From NCBI GenBank assembly GCA_900541145.1, contig UQIH01000023.1:1-31785 (forward strand): DNA of 31,785 nt, in the 5' to 3' direction. Numbering within the stretch: position 1 is the stretch's first letter; each line of letters opens with the position of its first letter. Below, piece after piece: positions 1 to 6,542 of this stretch. The stretch comes from an uncultured Collinsella sp. GTDB lineage: Bacteria; Actinomycetota; Coriobacteriia; Coriobacteriales; Coriobacteriaceae. The notes beneath the pieces were generated by a model. It saw only the letters and a program-made list of their open reading frames with translations, had not been told where the DNA came from and did no database searches. A program made the position numbers and the translations under genes.

Positions 1-18
1 AATCTGACGTTCAACTTC

Positions 19-53
19 AAGGGCGCGACCAGAAGGTCAGCGCCCTTTCGTTT
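19..53 (+). terminator. Hairpin terminator with a GACC-AGAA-GGTC tip
   Basis: Stem AAGGGCGC/GCGCCCTT with an inner GACC-AGAA-GGTC hairpin and a one-base bulge, then TTTCGTTTC. It would end a gene lying before the window. The same tip and bulge recur in the hairpin at 3274-3314, and the sequence just downstream is also similar at the two places. Confidence 0.6.
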
Positions 54-147
54 CATGTCACCTTGTCTCAAATGCGACCCGCTCGCTGACTCTGCCATAA
101 CATCGGCGTTGCCGTGGTTGTTGAGTAGTCATTGGGCACTTGGCACT

Positions 148-189
148 TGGGGACGTTCCTTTTGTGCCGGCACCTGGGGACACTCCTTA
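148..189. repeat. GGGGAC-type REP fragment
   Basis: Contains TGGGGACGTTCC, then TGCCGGCACCTGGGGACACTCC. The same words recur at 3411-3500 and at 20095-20118. Such GGGGAC repeats are commonly scattered in intergenic DNA of Coriobacteriia. No RAYT-type (REP-associated transposase) gene is in this window. The rest of 1-331 holds no credible gene. Confidence 0.5.
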
Positions 190-239
190 TGTCAAGAGAT
201 TGGTGCAAGAGGGATAGATTGCCTTGCATCAATCTAATA

Positions 240-305
240 AGTTGCGGTGAGATAGTTCTTGAATTGGCTTTTTGAGGGCTAAACAGGAACTATCTCACCG
301 CAACT
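240..305. repeat. 66-bp palindromic element, copy R1
   Basis: Perfect 19-bp arms, AGTTGCGGTGAGATAGTTC and its reverse complement, enclose a 28-base centre containing a weak inner stem. It is one of four copies (others at 6476, 10039 and 13311). It lies 26 bp beyond the stop codon of the minus-strand coiled-coil gene. Its stem differs from the other copies by paired changes that keep base pairing. Confidence 0.85.
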
Positions 306-331
306 GCGTTGAGCGTTTTTTGGCAGCTGGT

Positions 332-2101
332 TTACTTGCTCGCGAACAGCCAGACTAGGATGATCACCAGGATTGCGGCGACGATGCAGACGATGGCGCC
401 GGTGAATTTGATGCGTGAGTCGCGGGTACGCTCGCGCACCGCGTCCTCGGTGGCCTCGAGCTGGGCGACTTCGCGCTCGGTCTCGGCGCGTTCGGCTTTG
501 TCTCGGGCCAAGGACCCTGCAAGCGACTCAGTGATCTCTGGATGGTCATGTACCTCGGTCGCCTGCTCGATGATCGACTGTGCATGTGCGGCATCTGCTT
601 GGGCGTTGGCGATGCTTTGCTCTTGGTCGCGGCGTGCCTTGTCCTCGGCGACGATCTTCTCGCGCAGTTCGCGCTGGCGCGTTGCAGCGGCGGTTTTTGC
701 AGTCTGCAGCTCGTCGCGCGCGGCATCGGCTTCGGTCGTCACGGCTTGGTGTGCGCGTTTTGCGTCGGCGATAGGGTCTTGAGCCTGCTCGACGGCCTGC
801 TCAGCTGCGGCAAGCGAGTGCTCAAGGTTGGCGGTGATGCGCGGGACATCTTCCTCGGCTTTACGCAGGGCATCTGCCGTGTCGGAGATTTGCATCGAGA
901 GCTCGCTGGTGCGCACCGTATAGTTGGCGGGATTTGCCGAGGGATTGCGTTGCAGCTCGGCATACTCATGACGCAGCGTCTCGAGCTGGGCGCGCGTGGC
1001 GTCGACGGTTTGTTGTGCGGCGGCAATGCCGGCGTCTCGCTCGGCCTGCACCTTGTCGCGGATGCGCTTGGAATCCTCAAGACGGCGAACGAGGCGGTTG
1101 CCGGTCTCGCGCGAGCTCGCCTCGCGGGCCTCCACGGCGTCGAGCGCGGCCTTCAGGCGGAGCTCAGTCGCGTCATCCTCTGTCTTCATTTGTTCGAGCT
1201 GACCATTGAGCTCTGTCGCTTTGGCGGCGTGGGCATCACGGTCAATCTCGGCGGCCGCTGCAGTCTTTTGGGCTGTGGCAATCGCCTGGCGCTGGTCGGC
1301 GACGATCTGGTCGTAGCGGCCTGCGATATCCTGGCGCGTCTCGAGTTCCTCGGCCTGATCGGCAATGCGCTGCTCAAGTTCGGCCAGGTGGGCGCGGGCA
1401 TCGGCAAGTGCCTTTTTCGCGGCATTCATCTCGCGCATGGCCGAGGCGCCCTGGGCGATAAAGGTGCCCACGGCGTTCGCAGTGTTCGAGACAGCGGTCC
1501 CCAGATCGCGGCTCGCGGCGGGGGAGTGCGGGGCGGTCGGGCGAGCGGTGTCGGCAGCGTCCGCATCGGCAGCCTGCGGCACGGAGATGTTGCCGGTGCC
1601 GCCCTCGACCACAGAAAAGCCTGCTGCGTGCGGGTCGACCGCATCGGCGCCAATCGTGGGGTGCTCGAGCTGCAGAAACGAGGGCATGGTGCTGCCCTGG
1701 TCGGCAACCGGAGTCTCGCCGGGTACAAAGGTCGAGGCCGCCTCGGCAGCCTCCTCTTCCTCGGCATCAATATCGGCATCGGCGACGGCGTCTTTCATCG
1801 CTTTGACAGCATCCATCATGGAGTCCATGACGGCATCGAGCTCTTCTTCCGAAGACACCTCGATGGGGCCCGCTGCTTGCGGGGCGTCGTCCTGTACAGG
1901 GGCGTCGTCCTGAGCGGGCACATCGTCGTTTTGCTCATCGGCGTTTTCTGTTTCGGGGGTTTCCGCAGTAGCGCTTTCGTCCAAGATGGGGTCGTCGATG
2001 TCGATACCATCGCAGGTCACAGTGTCAGTATCTGCGGTGACGTCTGCGGGATCATCAATATGCTGTTGAGTCTGGGGGTCCAGCTCGTCTGTCATAGGCA
2101 T
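332..2101 (-). CDS. Acidic coiled-coil protein with C-terminal membrane anchor
   Basis: A 589-residue protein of unknown function. About residues 1-140 are highly acidic and rich in Asp, Glu, Thr and Ala. From roughly 225 to 540 it is a long Ala/Glu/Arg/Gln-rich coiled coil. The last 26 residues hold one hydrophobic segment (VCIVAAILVIILVWLF) ending in a short basic tail, so it is probably tail-anchored with the coiled coil in the cytoplasm. ATG at 2101 has GAGGAG only 3 bases upstream; ATG at 2095 has a better 9-base spacing and may be the true start. An upstream in-frame start at 2206 has no ribosome site. It is divergent from the HSDH-like gene. The plus-strand frame over the same region is a composition shadow. 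No catalytic motif is visible; a structural or envelope-organising role is only a guess. Confidence 0.8.
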   Translation of the reverse strand: MPMTDELDPQTQQHIDDPADVTADTDTVTCDGIDIDDPILDESATAETPETENADEQNDDVPAQDDAPVQDDAPQAAGPIEVSSEEELDAVMDSMMDAVKAMKDAVADADIDAEEEEAAEAASTFVPGETPVADQGSTMPSFLQLEHPTIGADAVDPHAAGFSVVEGGTGNISVPQAADADAADTARPTAPHSPAASRDLGTAVSNTANAVGTFIAQGASAMREMNAAKKALADARAHLAELEQRIADQAEELETRQDIAGRYDQIVADQRQAIATAQKTAAAAEIDRDAHAAKATELNGQLEQMKTEDDATELRLKAALDAVEAREASSRETGNRLVRRLEDSKRIRDKVQAERDAGIAAAQQTVDATRAQLETLRHEYAELQRNPSANPANYTVRTSELSMQISDTADALRKAEEDVPRITANLEHSLAAAEQAVEQAQDPIADAKRAHQAVTTEADAARDELQTAKTAAATRQRELREKIVAEDKARRDQEQSIANAQADAAHAQSIIEQATEVHDHPEITESLAGSLARDKAERAETEREVAQLEATEDAVRERTRDSRIKFTGAIVCIVAAILVIILVWLFASK

Positions 2102-2389
2102 GTGCTCCTCATCGTTGTTTGTCACCCTATGATAAAGTCTCGCGCCGACATCCCGCGCGCCGCAGCAAAGTTTCAAAACGTGTTCGATGGCTCGATCTGA
2201 TAACAATAACTCGGCCGCTTTATCCAGTTTGTGCTTGACAATCCCTTCGCCGAACGACGTGGTGCCGTTCGCCTACCGCGGTCTTTTATTTTTGCTTGAA
2301 CACGCTAAAGTTGCATCTCGGCTTTTGGCGCGTGAAGTTGGATACGCGCAGTCGGCGGGCGTGCCCGTCGCGATTTGAAAGGACTATGT

Positions 2390-3190
2390 ATGGGACTTTT
2401 CACTGGTAAGACCGTGATCGTCACCGGCGGCGGCAAGGCCACGCTTAAGGACGGTTCTGCTGGCTCCATCGGCTACGGCATCGATATCGCATTTGCCAAG
2501 GAGGGCGCGAACCTCGTCATCACTGGCCGCAACGTCGCCAAGCTCGAGGCCGCCAAGGAGTCTCTCGAGGCCGAGTACGGTGTCAAGGTTCTGCCTGTTC
2601 AGGCTGATGTTTCGGCCGGTCAGGACAACGAAGCCGTCGTCCAGAACGTCATCGACAAGGCCATTGAGGAGTTCGGCCGCATCGACGCCGTCGTCAACAA
2701 TGCTCAGGCCAGCGCCTCGGGCGTGACCATCGCCGATCACACCATGGACCAGTTTAACCTGGCCATTTATTCCGGTCTGTATGCCACCTATCTGTATATG
2801 CAGAAGGCCTATCCGCACCTGAAGGAGACCAAGGGCTCCGTGGTCAACTTTGCCTCGGGCGCCGGCCTGTTTGGCAACTATGGCCAGTGCAGCTATGCTG
2901 CCGCCAAGGAGGGCATCCGCGGCCTGACCCGCGTTGCCGCCAACGAGTGGGGCAAGGACGGCATCAACGTCAACATCGTTTGCCCGCTTGCTTGGACCGC
3001 TGCGCTCGAGAACTTCCAGGATGCCTATCCCGAGGCGTTTAAGGCCAACGTCCACATGCCGCCGGCTGGTCACTACGGCGACGTCGAGAAGGAAATCGGC
3101 CGCGTGGTCGTTCAGCTCTGCGGCCCCGACTTTAAGTACATGAACGGCGAGACCGTCACCCTCGAGGGTGGCATGGGCCAGCGTCCGTAG
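2390..3190 (+). CDS. SDR oxidoreductase, probable 12alpha-hydroxysteroid dehydrogenase
   Basis: A 266-residue classical short-chain dehydrogenase. The nucleotide-binding motif TGGG...GSIGYGI spans 12-31 with an extended loop. Arg47 after the second strand (ITGRN) suggests NADP(H). NNAQ at 103-106 replaces the usual NNAG. The catalytic residues are Ser156, Tyr169 and Lys173 (CSYAAAKEG). The blocks NNAQASASG, NFASGAGLFGN, NVVCPLA-like and the C-terminal TLEGGMGQRP match, from memory, the clostridial 12alpha-HSDH clade that interconverts 12-hydroxy and 12-oxo bile acids. Start ATG 2390 has AAAGGA six bases upstream; the TTG at 2375 lies before that site. It is monocistronic, with hairpins after the stop. 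SDR is certain; the bile-acid substrate is inference from family resemblance. Confidence 0.85.
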   Translation: MGLFTGKTVIVTGGGKATLKDGSAGSIGYGIDIAFAKEGANLVITGRNVAKLEAAKESLEAEYGVKVLPVQADVSAGQDNEAVVQNVIDKAIEEFGRIDAVVNNAQASASGVTIADHTMDQFNLAIYSGLYATYLYMQKAYPHLKETKGSVVNFASGAGLFGNYGQCSYAAAKEGIRGLTRVAANEWGKDGINVNIVCPLAWTAALENFQDAYPEAFKANVHMPPAGHYGDVEKEIGRVVVQLCGPDFKYMNGETVTLEGGMGQRP

Positions 3191-3207
3191 GGGTTACGTC
3201 TCAGGTT

Positions 3208-3229
3208 CCGCCGTTCTAACGAACGGCGG
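3208..3229. terminator. Hairpin after the HSDH-like gene
   Basis: CCGCCGTTC-TAAC-GAACGGCGG forms a perfect 9-bp stem with a 4-base loop, 18 bases after the stop. It has no T-run, so it may protect the 3' end rather than terminate. Confidence 0.5.
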
Positions 3230-3235
3230 ACCAGC

Positions 3236-3353
3236 CGACGCTGCGCGGTCACCAGAGCGACAACTTGTCATTCAAAGAGGACGGCATGACCAGAAGGTCT
3301 ATGCCGTCCTCTTTTCATGCCAATTTGTTCGCTCTGGCGACCGCTCGCTGACG
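3236..3353. repeat. Long imperfect inverted repeat around a terminator
   Basis: Arms of about 27 bp at 3236-3262 and 3327-3353 share CGGTCACCAGAGCGA against its complement (CGCTCTGGCGACCG). They enclose the perfect hairpin at 3274-3314. The whole 118 bp can fold as one long hairpin. The right half resembles window positions 40-125, so a related element is cut by the window start. Confidence 0.6.
3274..3316 (+). terminator. Rho-independent terminator of the HSDH-like gene
   Basis: Perfect 14-bp stem (AAAGAGGACGGCAT and its complement) with an inner GACC-AGAA-GGTC tip and a single-base bulge; the stem ends in a T-run. The tip is the same as in the hairpin at 19-47. Confidence 0.75.
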
Positions 3354-3406
3354 TTGTCAGAGCATCGGCGTTGCCTTGGCCGTTGGAAATAATCCCAGAT
3401 GTAGTC

Positions 3407-3543
3407 GTTGGGGACGTTCTTAAATGACTAGTCGAAAGGGACGCTCTTGCCGGCACCTGGGGACGGTCCCTAAGTGCCGGCAGATTGGGACACTTCTTTG
3501 CAAGATGGCGCTGAAGATTGTCCCCGACGACTAGTCGTTTAAT
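3407..3543. repeat. REP cluster bounded by TTAAA(C/T)GACTAGTCG inverted repeats
   Basis: 15-bp arms at 3420-3434 and 3528-3542 (one mismatch) flank a REP hairpin at 3448-3482: TGCCGGCAC/GTGCCGGCA with GGGGAC/GTCCC inside. This fills most of the 437-bp spacer 3191-3628, which holds no gene. Confidence 0.65.
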
Positions 3544-3585
3544 GCATCAGTTTCTGTCGAGTCGGTGCTTCTTGCGGGTTGCCCG

Positions 3586-3591
3586 TATAAT
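3586..3591 (+). promoter_or_regulatory. -10 box for tgt
   Basis: Perfect TATAAT 37 bases before the tgt start. No convincing -35 box lies 16-18 bp upstream. Confidence 0.5.
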
Positions 3592-3628
3592 GGTTTGCGT
3601 ATGAACCGCAACCAAGGAGTTCCAGTTT

Positions 3629-4768
<1,140 letters not shown>

Positions 4769-4917
4769 GAGCTGCGGACGCGCTTGCGAGGCGTGAGCAA
4801 CGGTAAAGGCCAAGCGGCGATCGGTCGTCGCGTTCACTAACACCGTCTGCGCGACCGCTGGCCGATAGCTTGCAAGCACTTTATGCATCGTGGGTACCAT
4901 ACCGAATAGTTGATGTT

Positions 4918-4962
4918 CGGGCGGGTGTTTGGCGCATGGCGTCGATCCCGCCCGTTTCTATT
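4918..4962 (+). terminator. GC-rich hairpin between tgt and the LOG gene
   Basis: CGGGCGGG (4918-4925) pairs perfectly with CCCGCCCG (4947-4954), followed by TTTCTATTTTC. It may end tgt transcripts or act as a leader hairpin for the next gene. Confidence 0.45.
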
Positions 4963-4978
4963 TTCGATAGGAGCACCC

Positions 4979-5737
4979 ATGATTAAGAATGAGAACGTCG
5001 AGGGCGAGCCTGCCTACGACGAGACGTACCGCCGCGGCCCCGTGGTCATGCGCGGCCCCATGATTCCTAAGGACAACACCTACGCCAACCTGCTGGCGCC
5101 CGAGGAGTCGACCGACTGGCTGCATGCCGATCCGTGGCGCGTCCTTCGTATTCAGGCAGAATTCGTCGATGGCTTTGGCGCGCTTGCCGAGCTTGGTCCT
5201 GCGGTGACCATCTTCGGCAGCGCCCGCACGCCCAAGACCGATCCGCTCTACAAGGCGGCGCGCACAGTCGGCCGTAAGATTGCCCAGCGCGGCGTGGCGG
5301 TTATTACCGGTGGCGGCCCCGGCATCATGGAAGCGGCCAACAAGGGAGCGGCGAGCGTCAATGGTAAGTCAGTTGGCCTGGGCATTGAATTGCCGCACGA
5401 GCAGGGGCTCAACAAATACGTGAACCTCGGCATGGACTTCCGTTACTTCTTTGTGCGCAAGACCATGTTCGTCAAATACAGCTCGGGCGCTATTGTGTTT
5501 CCCGGCGGGTTTGGCACGCTCGACGAGATGTTCGAGGTGCTCACGCTGGTGCAAACGCACAAGGTCAAGCGTATGCCGCTCGTTTTGGTGGGCACCGAGT
5601 ACTGGCAGGGCCTGTTCGACTGGCTCAACGGCCCGGTGATGGACGCCGGCATGATCAGCCCGCTCGATCCGGAGCTGGTGCACATCACCGACGACCTCAA
5701 TGAGGCCGTCGACATCGCCCTGAGCGGGTTGATGTAG
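4979..5737 (+). CDS. LOG family (TIGR00730) Rossmann protein
   Basis: A 252-residue protein of the LOG / lysine-decarboxylase-like fold, named for cytokinin-nucleotide phosphoribohydrolases that split nucleoside 5'-monophosphates into base and ribose 5-phosphate. Diagnostic blocks are TIFGSAR, ITGGGPGIMEAANKGA and the catalytic PGGFGTLDEMFE. An N-terminal stretch of about 70 residues (with PWRVLRIQAEFVDGF) precedes the core, as in larger bacterial LOG proteins. Start ATG 4979 has TAGGAG 5 bases upstream; the upstream in-frame ATG at 4910 lies in the hairpin region and is rejected. The bacterial role is probably nucleotide catabolism or housekeeping; the substrate is not decidable. Confidence 0.9.
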   Translation: MIKNENVEGEPAYDETYRRGPVVMRGPMIPKDNTYANLLAPEESTDWLHADPWRVLRIQAEFVDGFGALAELGPAVTIFGSARTPKTDPLYKAARTVGRKIAQRGVAVITGGGPGIMEAANKGAASVNGKSVGLGIELPHEQGLNKYVNLGMDFRYFFVRKTMFVKYSSGAIVFPGGFGTLDEMFEVLTLVQTHKVKRMPLVLVGTEYWQGLFDWLNGPVMDAGMISPLDPELVHITDDLNEAVDIALSGLM

Positions 5738-5768
5738 AGCAATCGTGTCTACCGCGACATGAATATGC

Positions 5769-5820
5769 ATGGCAATCTGATGCTATCTAACGTCAGGTTG
5801 CCATTTATATTGGGTATACT
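5769..5820 (+). promoter_or_regulatory. Operator and -10 of the toxin-antitoxin operon
   Basis: Inverted repeat ATGGCAATCTGA (5769-5780) / TCAGGTTGCCAT (5793-5804), one mismatch over 12 bp with a 12-bp spacer, followed by TATACT (5815-5820). Position and symmetry fit an autorepression site for the antitoxin or the toxin-antitoxin complex. Confidence 0.65.
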
Positions 5821-5851
5821 GATGCAAAAGACGAGGGCAAGGAGGTCGCGT

Positions 5852-6151
5852 ATGTCTACTGCAACGGTTAAGCCTACGACGGTTCGCCTCGAAGAGGGGC
5901 TCAAGGAGCAGGCGACTGAGTTCTTGGATTCGGTCGGCCTCAGCCTCAATTCCTATCTCAATCTTGCCGTTCGGCAGCTGGTAAATCAGCGAAAGATTCC
6001 TTTTGAGATTGTAGGAAGGGCGGAGATGCCCAACGAGGCGACGAGGCGTGCCATGGTGATCGCCGAGGCTCATGAGTTGGGGATTTTGCCGGACGATAGC
6101 CCGTCATTCAATAACGCTGATGAGCTTATGTCATTCCTCGATGAGGAATAG
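5852..6151 (+). CDS. RelB/DinJ-family antitoxin
   Basis: A 99-residue antitoxin. The N-terminal half (TTVRLEEGLKEQATEF...GLSLNSYLNLAVRQLV) is the ribbon-helix-helix DNA-binding and dimerising domain typical of DinJ, ending in the family-typical KIPFEI. The acidic C-terminal part (ending ADELMSFLDEE) should wrap the toxin. AAGGAGG lies 6 bases before ATG 5852; the upstream in-frame ATGs lie inside the operator and are rejected. The toxin begins 2 bases after the stop, so the two are one operon, presumably autorepressed through 5769-5804. Confidence 0.9.
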   Translation: MSTATVKPTTVRLEEGLKEQATEFLDSVGLSLNSYLNLAVRQLVNQRKIPFEIVGRAEMPNEATRRAMVIAEAHELGILPDDSPSFNNADELMSFLDEE

Positions 6152-6153
6152 CG

Positions 6154-6462
6154 ATGTTCGAGATTAAAGTCGAGGCTCAATTTAAGGCGGACTACAAACG
6201 AACGATGCGCATCCATCCGCAGCTAAAAACCGAGTTTAAGGCGGCAGTTGCAGAGCTTGCGGCTCACGGCTCGCTTCCCGCGGAATATGGTGCCCACGAG
6301 CTTTCAAACCCGGGCGGAAACTACAACGGCCACATCGATTTCCATCTTTCCGATGACTTGGTCGATGTGGTCGTTCTGTACTTGCCGCATAAGACTAATC
6401 CTGTGATCCGACTGGTCAGAATGGGCTCGTATGAGGAACTGTTCCAGGGCCCGCAGGGCTGA
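6154..6462 (+). CDS. YafQ-type RelE/ParE-superfamily toxin
   Basis: A 102-residue mRNA interferase homologue that would cut mRNA on the ribosome. The YafQ block runs from SLPAEYGAHEL through NYNGHIDFHLSDDL to RMGSYEELF. Against E. coli YafQ from memory, His48, His64, Asp67/68 and Phe97 line up with active-site residues H50, H63, D67 and F91. The position of catalytic H87 (GTHxxLF) is Tyr93 here (GSYEELF). Activity may therefore be altered, or a subfamily uses Tyr. It is translated right behind the antitoxin. The palindrome R2 starts 13 bases after the stop. Confidence 0.88.
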   Translation: MFEIKVEAQFKADYKRTMRIHPQLKTEFKAAVAELAAHGSLPAEYGAHELSNPGGNYNGHIDFHLSDDLVDVVVLYLPHKTNPVIRLVRMGSYEELFQGPQG

Positions 6463-6475
6463 TTGACGATTTCTA

Positions 6476-6542
6476 AGTTGCGGTGGAATAGGGATTGATT
6501 TGCGGCTGATGAGCCAAAAACAGTCCCTATTCCACCGCAAGT
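6476..6542. repeat. 67-bp palindromic element, copy R2
   Basis: Arms AGTTGCGGTGGAATAGGGA and TCCCTATTCCACCGCAAGT (one mismatch over 19 bp) with an inner GGCT-GATG-AGCC stem. It differs at four positions from R3 (10039) in the same orientation. It sits between the converging toxin and helicase genes and overlaps the helicase 3' end: the sequence at 6527-6541 encodes Leu-Ala-Val-Glu-stop. Confidence 0.85.

Noticed and set aside
55..237. 60-aa open frame at the window start
   Set aside because: It runs through REP repeats, has no ribosome site and shows a Trp/Ser-rich composition typical of repeat DNA.
542..2200. 552-aa open frame opposite the coiled-coil gene
   Set aside because: Composition shadow of a long high-GC gene: no start signal, no domain, and the opposite strand has a ribosome site and coherent structure.
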